DNA from: Hericium rajendrae
Taxonomy: Eukaryota; Basidiomycota; Agaricomycetes; Russulales; Hericiaceae
NCBI GenBank assembly: GCA_033439255.1
Contig: CM065885.1
Span: forward strand, 1,798,001 to 1,862,000
Length of the DNA: 64,000 nucleotides
Direction: 5' to 3'
Positions 52,774-64,000 of this stretch are shown here, in pieces. The translations under genes and the position numbers were made by a program. The notes under the pieces were generated by a model that was not told where the DNA came from, did not search any database, and saw nothing but the letters and a program-made list of their open reading frames with translations. Each line of letters opens with the position of its first letter. Within the stretch, counting starts at the first letter, position 1.

Positions 52774-55700
52774 CATGCGCGATGCGCGTCCTCTTTCTCT
52801 TTCGTACCACTACCATCTCTCATCTCTCGTCTTTCGCCATTCTCTCCTCTCTTCAACTCTTTATATCCAGTAAGTCCTTATGTTGTTACATTGTTGACTT
52901 ATACTTATGCTTATTATTATCTTTGTAGACTTGAATATTTTCGCTTTTTCTTCTCTTTGTGGTAAGTCTTATATTTTGTTCTGTCTTTCTATTGTTTACT
53001 TACAATAAGGTGTTGACTTTTAAGGTTTCATTTTCGCTTTTTATTGTCTTTGAGGAGTAAGTCCTTTTTGTTGTATCTTTTATCTAATCTAATCTAACTT
53101 ATGTTTGTAAATATATATAGATTTACTAACTTTATACTATAATGTAGTTCTCTTGTATATTAGTGTCTTTTGTATATTAGTGTTTAATAAAATGATATGT
53201 TTTTAAAATTTCGATGTTTTGTTTGTTTAAAATATTCTGACTATAAGCATATAAAACAATTTTTTATAGTATTATTAGGTAATATAATACTTACAGGTGA
53301 CATAGAGTAGATAGCAATCCTAATAGGCTAGATATAATATGATAATGAGCATATAGAATATAACTGACATAGCTGACATAGCTAATATAGCTATCATAGC
53401 TATGCCTTATGCTTTGGTAGCTATCAAAGCTATCATAGCTAGACATAGCAATCCTATTTGACTACATAGCTTGCCATAGACTGCTCTTCAGCTATGGGGG
53501 CCCTATGTATAAAAGGGGATTGCTATGGAACTATGACTTCTATATAAACAATATAGGGCAACATAGCACTGGTACATTTTTCAGATGCAGGACATCAGTG
53601 ATTTCAAAAGGTCCCAGGCGTCGATCAGCAAGCTTAGCTTTGGGTCGTGTGGTTTTGATGTTCTTGCCATCAAGCCAGACCTTGTCACCAACCTGGAAGT
53701 GGATGGTGTCGTGCATATGGTCCTGGTTGTTGCGCTTCATGAAATCAGCAGCTGTTTGAAGGCTGGCCTGGACCTCAGTGCGAAGTTGTTCGAGGTGACA
53801 GAAACGATCCTCGACGGCGGGTGTAGACGATGTGGGGTTGACAGTGGGGATGGCAGTGGGAATATAGCTGAGGAGCATTTCAAATGGAGCTCGGTTAGTG
53901 GCGCTGTGGATACAGTGGTTGTGCGAGAACTCAGTGTAAGGGAGCCATTGGACCCAATCATCCTGACGGTAGTTGCAGAAGGTACGAAGGAACTGCTCGA
54001 GTTCTTGGTTGACGCGTTCTGACTCGCCGTCGGTCTGTGGATGATAGGCGGTGCTGAGGGAGGACTTGATACCAAGTTTGTTAAAGACGCCACGCATGAC
54101 TTTGCCTGCATACTGTGGGCCACGATCAGAGATGAGGCGTTCCCAGAGGCCGTAGTTCCGATAAATCCTGTCAAAAAGGATGTCGACTGTGCCATCACTG
54201 ATAATGGTCTCTTTACAAGGAGTGAAGGAGACGTGCTTTGTAAAATGGTCGACGACCACATTGATGGAGTCATAGCCTTGGCATTCTGGGAGTTTGACGA
54301 TGAAGTCCGAGGTAATGTCTTGGAAAGGACAGGTAGGGATGGCATTGGGAATTGTTTCAACGTGAGGGCAGTGATTTTGAACCTTGGTGGCCTGGCAGGT
54401 AGCACAGCCATCAACATAATCATGAATGAAGACAGACATACCGGGCCACCAGTAGTTGCGACTGAGGAGCTCATAGGTCTTGTAGTGTCCTGGGTGACCA
54501 GCCATGGGGGTGTCATGATGCAGCTTGATGATGTCCCGACAAAGATCCTTGTCAGCAGGGATGTAGACTTTGCCACGAAAGAGGATGAGGCCATCCTCAT
54601 AGTTCCATTCTTGGAGGTTCTTGACGAGGGAGCGAGGACCATTGTTCAGGATCACATCAAGGGCTTGAACAACCTCAATGTCCTTGGTCTTGGCATTGCG
54701 AATGCGTTGGCAAAGATCAGCATTGCCAATGGACTTGACAGCAGCTGGATGTGTAGCACGGATCTGGAAGTACTTGGGGTCGAGGAGGACACGATCGGAG
54801 TTGTCGTCGTCCACCCCCTCTCTATGGTCAGGTCGTCTCGACATGGCATCTGGCCGGTGATGAATACCGGGTTTGTGGATCAGGGTGAAGTCGAAACGAG
54901 TGAGGAAGAGAGCCCAGCGAGCCTGACGATGACTCAGCTTTTGGGCAGACTTGAAGTATTCCAGGTTCTTATGGTCGGTCCAGATCTCCACCGTATGGGG
55001 AGAACCTTCCAGGTAGTGGCGCCAGGCTTCGAGGGCACGGATGATGGCCAGGAGTTCCTTGTCATAGATGTCGTAGTTGCGTTCGGGGGCGGTGAAGGCC
55101 TTGGAGATGTAAGCAACAGGGTGCCATTGCTCGTCCTCCCCACGCTGGGATAGGATACCTCCTGTGGCATAGTCTGAGGCATCGACCTCAACCAGGTAGG
55201 GTTTGGACGGGTCAGGCATGATAAGGACTGGGGACGAGGTGAACGCAGCTTTAAGAGCCTCAAAGGCATGTTGACATTCAGCAGACCAGGCCCAAGGATG
55301 GTCTTTCTTGGTAAGGTCAAACATGGGACGAGCGACTTTGGAGAAGTCCTGGATAAAGCGTCAATAGAAGTTGCCAAAGCCAACAAAGGACTGGACGTCC
55401 TTGACATTACGGGGGGCAGGCCATTCAGCAATGCCTGCAACCTTGACGGGGTCCATGGCGAGCATGTTGTGGGAGACGATGAGACCGAGGAACTCAACAG
55501 AGGGCTGCTCGAAAGAGCACTTCTCTGGTTTGAGGAAGAGGTCATTGTCCTGGAGGCGTTGAAGGACCTTGCGCACAAGGTCGCGATGTTCTTCGAGGGT
55601 TTCGGTGAAAATGAGGATATCGTCCATGTAGATGACGACTTTGCCCGTATCAATGAGATCCTTGAAAAGTTCATTCATCATTCCTTGGAACGTGGCAGGG

Positions 55701-58700
55701 GAGTTTTAAGACCAAAAAACATCACCAGGGGTTCAAAGAGACCGTGGTTGGTTTTGAAGGCGGCTTTCCATTCGTCGCCCTCCTTGATGCAAACGTTGTT
55801 GTAACCCCAACGAACGTCCATCTTGGAGAAGACTTTGGCACCCTTGAGCTTGTCAACAAGTTCAGAGATGAGGGGCAGGGGATATTCATTCTTGATGGTG
55901 CCTTTGTTGAGGGTGCGATAGTCCTGGATGGGGCATAGTTTTCCATCTTTTTTCTTGATAAAGAAGAAGGGACTCGCCATAGGGGATTTGGAAGGACGGA
56001 TGTAGCCTTTCTTGACCTGGTCATCAAGGAATGAATCGAGGTCCTCCTGCTCAGTAGGAGCCATGGGATAGACCTTGCAGGAGCGGGGTTCAAAACCATC
56101 TTTCAGATCAATGGCGTGATCCCAAGGGCGACGTTTGGGGAGGCGATGGGAGGATTTCTCATCGAAGACAGGTTGGAAATCCTGATACTGAGGGGGAACC
56201 ATCTCAGCAAAGGACTTCTCTGCAACACAAGTGGCCACACGCTCCGCCAGTTTCTGAGCATTGGTGAAAGAGCGACGGATACGGATGGTGTGTTGATAGT
56301 CGGGGTCGTCGTCTGGTGGGGGTGGTGTGTCCCAGTCAGGGAGAACACCAGCTAGGCGAAGGCCCTCTTCAACCCAGTCGTCATCGACATTAGGTCGGGG
56401 GTCATCGTCCTCAGTGAATAGACGTGCAGGGACTTTGGACAGGTGGATGCGGCGAAGGCGGACACCTTGGACTCGGCGAGTGGGGATCACGTATTTGGGA
56501 AGTGGAGCAGCGACAAATGGTGGGGGCAGTGGGAGCAATGGAGGGGGGCAAGGTGGGGGGAGCAGTACTGCAGCAGCACTGAGGACTGGTGGACGAGGGG
56601 CTGAGTGGCAGCGTTCAGTGCGAGTGGACAGGTTCTTGACCGGGGGTTTATTCAGAGTGCAAGAGGGAGGGCAGCGAGTCATGTCGACACAATGAGAGAC
56701 CCAATCAATTTCAGGGTTGTGTTCCTGTAACCAATCGGTCCCAAGGATAATGTCGTAGTCGCCAATGTCAACGAGATAGAACTCAGCTGTCTCCTCATGG
56801 AAGGACGTCGAGTCCTTGGCGTAAATGCGGATGTTCTGGTTGACTGAATAGCGGACCCAGCCCATGATGTTTTCAGAGTTGTCCACATTGCGAACGGGAA
56901 AGGGTTTAGGGAGTTTCTTGAGGGGGAACTGGTGTTTCTTGGCAAACTCGGGGTGCATAATGATGCCTTCTGCACCACTATCGAGAAGTGCCTCAGCGTC
57001 GATTTGTTTCTTGATCGGGGTAGTGATAATCTTGGCCTGGAGTGTAATGGATGGTGTCTGACGGTTGGGCGTGATAGCGGACATGTGCAAAGACGATGGA
57101 TACGATTGCTCACAGGGGTTGGATAGTACAGAGAAGCGATTCGACGGATCAAAGAAATGTTTCTTGCCACCCACGGACGACGTGACCGGGGGGCACTTTA
57201 AAAACCCTCAACCATATCCTTTAATGCAGCTTTTGCCTCTTCCCTCTCTTCCTCGCTCAAGTCCTTCAACTGCGACGATAAGTCGGCGATGGACCTGTTG
57301 ATGGCGGGGACAGCGAGGGCGGCGGCTGCATCTTTTGGAGCTACTCCTGGGGCAGAGCCGGTTTCTAGCGCTCAGACACGAGGGATTGGGGCACGGGGGT
57401 TGGAGCCGGCATTGAGGGGGCAGTCGCGGAAGCCATGGCCCTTCTGGCGGCAGCGGAAGCAACCACCCTCACGCCTGAGACGCTCACAGTCAGGCTCCGA
57501 GAGTTTGGGCAGTGGGGCACCTGTAGCAGCAACTGTGCAGGGTCGGCCAGTAGATGTGGACTGAGGGGAGCGAGTGCTCACCGAGGTGCGCCCAGTTGTA
57601 GGGCAGGGACTCTGGAACCGGGTGCGCATGAGGTAGACAGCATTCCTGTCACGGGCCCTTGCCTTCCACTCATCCAGGGTGGTGGGCGTGGGGTAGCTGC
57701 ACTGGCAATCATCCCGCAAGGCGCTGTTGAGGCCATGCAGGAACCAATCAATCAGGGCCACATCGTTGTAGCCGGTGCGAGGAGCGAAGGACTCGAACTC
57801 GGTGATGTAGTCGACTACCGGGCGTGTACCCATCTGGAGGGTCTGGATGGCATGGGAGGCATCCTTGGAGTCGTCAAGGGGGGAGAAGTCCAAATTGAAG
57901 CGAGTTCGAAGGGCAGCGAGGTTGGCGTAGCAAGGGACATGGGCTGGAGATGTGTTTGCAGCCACAAGATCGTCATCTTCAAGGATCTCCTCGACACGCT
58001 GGGTGGCCCACTGGCCGGCAATAGGGCCCTGGCAGAGGTCGAGGAAGAGGGAGATCTGGGCGGTATCATCTTTATACCGGGTAGAGTTGGCACGAAGGAA
58101 TAAGCGAATACGCAACTGGAACTCCTTGGACTTGGAACGATCTCCCTCAAAGGGAGCAGGTTTGATGCCGATCTCGGGGTTGGACATGTCGTCGGGCGGC
58201 TGAACAGGGGGAGCTGGGGCGATGATCGGTTTGACGTTGACGGTGGATGTGGATGTAACAGTGGTAATAGGTGGAGCGGGTGAGGGGATTGGTATCGGGG
58301 TTGGGATGCGAGGGGGTAGCGGTGAGCGGAGGACTGCAAGCCGGGCAACTCGCTCTTGCTCGCGGGCTTCTAGGACTTGGTGAGAGAGAGCAAGTTCAGG
58401 TTCAGTGATGAAAACACTACTGGCCTGCCAAAACCACTGATCTCTTCCTTCTACTAGGTTTGGTCTCCAGCCAACGACTAGGCGTCGAGAGTTGGAACGG
58501 TATGCATAGTACTTCCTGGTAACGGCATTGAAGATGATACCTGTTGGTACAAAGAGGGGTTCGGTGCGTGCAGGAGGGGAGTCGATACTAGGAGGGGCAA
58601 CGGTGGGGAGCGGTGGAGTGGCTGGGTGTAGGCGGTGGTGTTCTTCTCTGGCAACGTCGAAGTCGACGAGTTCGAGGTAGGGGAAGTCTTCACACTCAGC

Positions 58701-59412
58701 GAAGTACCACTGGCGGGTGGCAGGGTCTTGGTGAGAAAAGTGGATCCGGGCGATGCCAGCAAGGGTGTAAACGTGGTAGTCCCCAAGGGACTCGAAGATC
58801 CCGAGTGGGAAGGGTGCAGTGGTCTGGAAGCGGGGGTCGGTGGAATCAATGGTGACAACCTACAGGAAGTCTGCCGCAACTGGACGACGTCCAAGGGCAC
58901 GAGGGTACAAGGTGGTGGAGTACGGGGTTCTGAGGAATCGGTGGCCGAGGCGTTCTCTGGCCCACACAGGCTCAGGCGAGGGTTCTGGGGTGAAGAAACC
59001 TAGTGTGCAAAAGGGGAATGAGGTCGATGGCAGGATGCTCGCAGGGGATCCTCGGTTGGGTTGGCAACAGTGGTAGGCAATGTCCGAGGCACCAAATGTG
59101 AATTCTTGCAAGTCGACGTCAAAAGCAACTCGAATTCGAACGTATAAGGCAATGGAGATAGCACCTGCACGTGGTTTCCACGATCTCAATCGAAACCAAA
59201 CTCCTTCGGCTTCCCAACGCTTCACAGCACAATAGCGGAGGAGGGGAATGAGTGCACTGCCCTCGATGGTGTTGGCGATGGGGAAGGGGAGATGAGGCTG
59301 ATGGAATGGATGTCGAGATACGGTGAAAATGTCGGCGGTGAAGGGTTCAAAGAAGAGAGGTATGATGGGCAATAGTAGGGAGGTGAGGCGGGTGTATGAG
59401 AGATTGTCCAGG

Positions 59413-59836
59413 TGTCAAGACTCGGTCGTAGACAGCAGAGAACCACCCAAGTCACCAGCGATGATGAGAGCGAGAGAGCAGAGAGCGACTAGCAGTGCAG
59501 TGACCTGTATTGGAGGTACAGTACGGTACAGACAAAATGGACAATCTAGGGAAATAGGCGAGCGACAGGGAGCCTATAAGTAATGGGACGACAATGGGAA
59601 AAGAACAATGGACACCATAATGGGTCGAACAATAGAGTGAGAACAATGGTGGCCAAAAGGAGAACAATGGGAGGGAGAACAATAGGATGTCCCAAAGGGG
59701 AACAAGGGCATGGGTGAAGGATAGCCCCTAGGTCATGTGAGGAAGTGAACATGTGATGGGGCTGCTGGAGCACATGACCGACGCGATGCCTTGATGGCAG
59801 AGAAGAAGGCGGAGAGAAATGGAGCAATCCGTGACA
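59413..59836 (-). repeat. G4 5' LTR
   Basis: 424-bp G-family LTR in reverse orientation. Confidence 0.92.
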
Positions 59837-60510
59837 AACACAGCCCTCGGACGGAGACCTTGCACCAACAGGACCGTTCACAGCAGCGCGCCCCTGCCCA
59901 CGCCCACACATAGTCATACGCACCACAACTCTGCAGCTTTTGTCACCAACACATGCCTCATATGATGAATGTGTGGGTCTGCCCCACTCGTTCGACCCGC
60001 GACAAACCCGCAGCATGAGCGTGTCAATGCAGGCATCAGACGACGAGCCCGCAGCTGCAGGACCTTCAAGGGCATCGCGCTCGTGCATGACTACGGTGCC
60101 TCTTCTGCCAAACCCACCTCTTGCACAAACCCCGCCACACTTCTCACCAATGGACGCCTCGCGCGACGGTACTGCTGCTGCAGGACCATCTAGTGTTGCG
60201 TACGGGGAGGACCAGCATGCACCAATGGCAACTTCATGGGCATTGTTCAGGCCCGGGACATCATATGCGTACCATGCATACTCGACAGTGCATCATACCT
60301 CACTCACCTCATCCTTCCCCCATCTACTGTACGAAGCTGGGCACTCCACATGCTTTGTCTGCTTGCGCTCACCCCAGCATGGTTCAGCAATTCCCACATC
60401 TCGGTTCTACGGCATATTACCATGACAAAAGCAAGATAATAGCGACCGAGATGATGCAATCTGAGTTTGGGTGAGTGATAAAGCCTGTGTTTCATCACTA
60501 TAAATACTGA
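59837..60510. other. no confident gene
   Basis: Host-like DNA between G4 and the DUF6589-like gene. Plus-strand frames near 59940-60425 are rich in Ala, Pro, Ser and His (twice DxxAAAGPS), which may be a disordered fragment or chance. It does not continue HTE-C or, as far as I can see, the host gene cut by HTE-C. Confidence 0.35.
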
Positions 60511-63281
60511 CTATGTTAGGGGGGCATCTGCACTTAGATCGGCCACGGTAAGATCATCTAACGCATCCTCAATATCATCCCATTCATAGTTGTCTTCGTC
60601 TTCGCCCTCGCCCTGCACAATTGCATCTTCCATTGCCAGCCCTTTCTCAATCATGTCGATGATCTGATACGTTGTCGTCTGGCTGTTTTTATATTCATTT
60701 GTTTTGTTATCCTTCATGTACGTGCATAATTTCTTGAAGGTTTCGCGCATATCCTTCACAGCATGTGCCGAGGAGAGACCACCAAGTCTGAAGTTCTTCT
60801 CAATGTTCGCATGGCAGTTTCTGTATATCTGGATTAATGGTGACTCCATTAATATATGGTCCTTGGTGAAGTTCGATCCTGAGCCTCCGTATATCACCTG
60901 TACTAATGTCAGGCCAAAATGCAGGAGTTCTGTCAATGAATCTGACCTTTGTGAAAAGGTTATTCAGTTCAACAATCCAGTCCACTGCTCGAAACGAGAG
61001 TGCGTGCCCTGTGGGGTTTACAAGAATGTTGTATCTGATTGCTCGCCTAGGTATGTCCCTCTAATTCAGCATAATATCTTTTCTAAAGCCTATCCCATGT
61101 ACTCACTGCAATCCTTCGGGATACCTGTAGTGCAGATCGGTCATGAACTGCACCATTTGATTGGCATACTTATGCTTTCCAGTGGCACGAAAGAGTGTTA
61201 TCCATGGCAGGAACACTGTCTCGACTCGGCCAATATCCCCTGCATTCATCGTGTAGGTGAGCTCTTCATATAGCAATGTGTATTGGTGGAGCAATGCCAT
61301 ATTTTCGAGTTGCTGATCCCATTCACGATCTGACTTGCATCGCGTGAGGAACAGGTCAACTTGGCCATCTCCGGCGACGAAGTTTGCATTCAAGGTGAGC
61401 GACAGAGCGTTGATGTCGTCCCATGATGGCTTTGACATGGCATGGTCATCAAGACTCTTTATCTTCCTGTCGTGCTTTGATACTGTCATCTGCCATGCGT
61501 CCAAACGCAACGCAATCCTGGTATGTCTGATAACCTCGTGCATTTGCCTGAACTCCGGTGTTGACCCGATTTTTCCAGTTTCATTTGGTCGTAGAATCTC
61601 GACGAATGACATGAGTGCATTCACGTCTTTCCTGGCATCAGATTTTGCTATAAAAATCCTCCATAGTGCATCCGCCGTGGCCATCTTGAGATGGAAAAGT
61701 CCCATGACAAAAACAACATATTGGTAGCGTCACCATGGTGTTGCCTCGGCTGATCTGCGCTCCAGGACTGACTGCATGTGTTCGCAAGTCCCCAAGTCCC
61801 CATGCACCAAGATGACATGCTCCGTCATGTCAACAACATTGTTTTCATACCCACTGTCATCGTCCTCGTTCAGATCACCAATGCCGCCTTGTGACAAGAG
61901 GTTTGCGATCGCATCTTTGTTTCCTGAGACCGTGGACTGATTAATATCCATCGCACGAGCAGGGACATGGTGCAGCTTTTTGATAGGTATCTTTTCCACT
62001 GCTTCCGGTTCTCCAATGTCTTTGCAGAACTGATGAAAATATTCGGGTCCGTGATGGCACAGATCATATGAAAACTGCCATGCATTGAAGCGCGCCTGAT
62101 GTGATTGCCCAGAAATGTGCTCGCTTTCCAGATGGAGCACTCGTAGGTGGCTTGTCGACTTTAATGAGATGTGCCTGGGGTACGGTGATGAACAGTCTTC
62201 ATTGTACGGTGAGCTCTCCCATAGCTCTCAAGAGCACTTGAGGTCGTCAGTGCTGACTCTGTGCTCCAACCGTAACAGGTCTCCCGAAGTCAGGTGGATC
62301 AGGTTGCTACTAGCTCCCTCCTCTGCAGTCAGTGTCCCAACATTGAGCTGGACATCAAAGTTGTCATACGCGTAGCTGGCCAGCAGCGTCTGTCCAAGCT
62401 TGACTAGGCCCTTTCTGCTTTCGATTGACAATGACTTGATCGTGCGATTGATTGCATCATGTGAGATTGACATGCTCGCATGCGAGAGGGTCTTGATCAC
62501 CTTCTCAGGGGTATTGCAAGAATGCAAGAACACTCCAACAATACTCTGCAGTGTGTTGCACTGTTGATTTACTGACTGCATCATGATACTGATCATGACA
62601 ACTTGTTTCTGTTAGGTGTCAACATGATTGAGCCTCATTACAAGATGAGAAAGACGACAATGCACAATTTGGACGAGCGAGTGCCGTCGCACCTCACACT
62701 GCGTCACTTTATTTTGTCTTGTAGTGCGGCCTTCATCATCGAGTAAGCCGACATCATCTTGTGTTGCCCAATATGCCTTCTCCTCCTTGTCCATATCCTC
62801 CTCGTCTGGATTTGTGCTGACTGTCATATCACATATTCAGGTCTCCATAGATGGATATGTATTTTGACAACATACCTGCAGCAGCAATGTCTCGGGCTCC
62901 GAGCATACAACCGACGGTATCCCATAGCTCCGGTTCCAAGTCCTGTATGTCCTCAGCCATTACTTCCATTTCAAAATCACTGAGCTTTTCAGGGGTTGCA
63001 TGCAAGGCACTGAAGTGCCATCTGTTCTCCTTGTGACTCAAAGACTTGACCGTGCCAGCCAGTCTTGCCTTCGTAGTTGTTTGGGACCACTTGAGGACTT
63101 CTCCTCCCAGTATTGCATGGTTCAAAAATGTGTCAAGTACTTCTGCAACCCTTTGGGAAAGCTCATCAGTGGTACTGACCGGAGCATAGAGGTCAAGCAG
63201 GGATATTATTAAATCAGCGAGGTTGACTTGAGATGCCTGGATGGTGTCGACAATAGTGAGGAGCTGCGCTGTGCTGTTCAT
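60511..63281 (-). pseudogene. DUF6589-type gene with two in-frame stops
   Basis: Minus strand. Start at 63281 (MNSTAQLLTIVDTIQASQ). Introns with GT-AG ends fall near 62873-62819, 62680-62607 and 60940-60896, and one follows the 61.1 kb segment. Family landmarks: MMQSVNQQCNTLQSIVGVFLH, YAYDNFDVQLNV and THLTSGDLL-like IHLTSGDLLRLEH, WQFSYDLCHHGPEYFHQF, VVFVMGLFHLKMATADALW, and TYTMNAGDIGRVETVFLPWI with FRATGKHKYANQM. The acidic C-terminal tail ends LSADAPLT. DUF6589 proteins are multi-copy in Agaricomycetes and of unknown function. Two TGA codons interrupt the frame, near 62230 (after LKCS) and near 61732 (after EATPW). The second stands where relatives have Arg, consistent with CGA to TGA. The G5 LTR lies 54 bp upstream of the start codon, replacing or forming its promoter. 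Some copies may still be expressed. Confidence 0.7.
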
Positions 63282-63334
63282 GGTATGATCTTACAATACA
63301 ATTTATTTTTTTCTACCTAGATACCTACAGTAGT

Positions 63335-64000
63335 GTCAAGACTCGGTCGTAGACAGCAGAGAACCACCCAAGTCACCAGCGATGATGGGAGCGAGAGAGC
63401 AGAGAGCGACTAGCAGCGCAGTGACCTGTATTGGAGGTACAGTACGGTACAGACGAAATGGACAATCTAGGGAAATAGGCGAGCGACAGGGAGCCTATAA
63501 GTACTGGGACGACAATGGGAAAAGAACAATGGACACCATAACGGGTCGAACAATAGAGTGAGAACAATGGTGGCCAAAAGGAGAACAATGGGAGGGAGAA
63601 CAATAGGATGTCCCAAAGGGGAACAAGGGCATGGGTGAAGGATAGCCCCAGGTCATGTGAGGAAGTGAACATGTGATGGGGCTGCTGGAGCACATGACCG
63701 ACACGATGCCTTGATGGCAGAGAAGAAGGCGGAGAGAAATGGAGCGATCCGTGACATCACCCCCTCTCTAAGACGCACTTTCGCCTGGAGTGCGTGATGA
63801 GCATGGACGGGGTCGAGGTAGATGAGTTCATGAAGATTGGGAGCCTTGAGTGCATGCGGATGGCGGGTGTAGAAGTCGGTGATTGCACCATGGGCATTGG
63901 AAAGGGAGGTACGTGAAAGCCACTGATTTTCCGAATCAGAGTAGCCTGCCCATTTGACGAGATATTCAATGCCGCGTTTGTTCCGGGTGAGACAAGCATC
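63335..64000 (-). mobile_element. G5: gypsy copy of the G family, partial at window end
   Basis: 3' LTR 63335-63756 (422 bp) in reverse orientation, then the 3' end of the internal region with the chromodomain segment, continuing past the window. Its transcription would run toward the DUF6589-like gene on the same strand. Confidence 0.9.

Larger units (their letters stand above)
50896..53586 (+). mobile_element. HTE-D: hairpin TIR element inside G4
   Basis: 2691 bp with 12-bp perfect inverted ends CATCTGAAAAAT, flanked by CA (50894-50895 and 53587-53588). G1 and G3 keep the empty site, with one CA in GGGCCCAGGAC. Order: left subterminal repeats (50920-51130), GC block (about 51235-52150), X-box-like palindrome, hairpin 1, a minus-strand donor-like ACTTATC (52357), hairpin 2, TATA box, leader, CAGTAAG donor near 52870, two TTTTCGCTTTTT segments, and right subterminal repeats (53340-53570). 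It overlaps no real gene; the long frames in the GC block are artefacts. Confidence 0.9.
50056..59836 (-). mobile_element. G4: gypsy chromovirus copy, minus strand, carrying HTE-D
   Basis: Same family as G3. LTRs 50056-50478 and 59413-59836. Parts in minus-strand order: gag with knuckle (about 58.2-57.4 kb), protease, RT, RNase H, integrase, and the GPF and chromodomain segments, which lie on either side of HTE-D. It is broken, with a few breaks besides the insertion, and shows many CpG to TpG or CpA changes relative to G3. The flanks CCGTG and AACAC do not match, so no target duplication. Confidence 0.92.

Noticed and set aside
49263-60510. Continuation of HTE-C to the right of G4
   Set aside because: 59837-60510 has no hairpins, TATA box, TTTTCGCTTTTT segment or subterminal repeats.
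60511-63281. DUF6589-like gene as the transposase for HTEs
   Set aside because: No HTE ends flank it, and nothing in the sequence links it to the CATCTG ends. Unsupported.

Overview
The window looks like a repeat-rich region of a basidiomycete (Agaricomycetes) nuclear genome. The host genes are cut by many 40-75 nt GT-AG introns. A large NACHT/WD40 (NLR-type) gene ends in the C-terminal motif typical of mushroom NLRs. The LTR retrotransposons are Ty3/gypsy chromoviruses with a C-terminal chromodomain, and a DUF6589-type gene, a family common in Agaricomycetes, is present. I saw no rRNA, tRNA or CRISPR.

Layout. 0-15.4 kb is mostly host DNA: two decayed EAF3/MRG15-like copies (about 1.3-1.9 and 11.1-12.06 kb) on either side of a 15-exon NLR gene (4617-10595), then a small hypothetical gene, a solo LTR and an F-box-type pseudogene. 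15.4-20.7 kb is a broken gypsy element (G1). 21.3-45.7 kb is one large nest: a second gypsy family (called Gy-B, minus strand, 5-bp GTAAG duplication) that has received three separate insertions, one of which has itself been hit. 45.9-49.3 kb is host DNA with one intact-looking 6-exon gene and one gene cut by an insertion. 50.1-59.8 kb is another gypsy copy (G4, minus strand) carrying an insertion. 60.5-63.3 kb is a DUF6589-like gene with two in-frame stops. 63.3 kb to the end is the start of a further gypsy copy (G5).

The most unusual content is a family of five related non-coding elements, named here HTE (hairpin TIR element): HTE-1 (21383-24116), HTE-A (29855-35642), HTE-B inside it (31769-34528), HTE-C (49263-50055, left part only) and HTE-D (50896-53586). 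They are about 2.7-3.0 kb, begin and end with CATCTGARAAA inverted repeats and make a 2-bp target duplication. Two empty sites inside this window prove the duplication. Full copies share one architecture: AT-rich subterminal TATAGCTA-type repeats, a roughly 1 kb CpG-rich block, an X-box-like palindrome (in three copies), two hairpins whose arms differ in sequence but keep pairing, minus-strand splice-donor-like sites, a plus-strand TATATAA promoter, repeated TTTTCGCTTTTT segments beside splice-like signals, and a second subterminal repeat field. No copy has a shared reading frame. I do not recognise this family.

History that can be read: host locus, then Gy-B, then HTE-A, G3 and HTE-1 into Gy-B, then HTE-B into HTE-A; separately G4, then HTE-D into G4. 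The Gy-B LTR pair differs only by transitions, mostly at CpG, which suggests cytosine methylation and deamination. Older HTE-A has lost CpG in its GC block while nested HTE-B has kept it. Both gypsy families carry a 10-nt match between the likely transcript start and the primer-binding site, as in self-priming Tf1-type elements.

Limits: all alignments, counts and splice models were made by eye.
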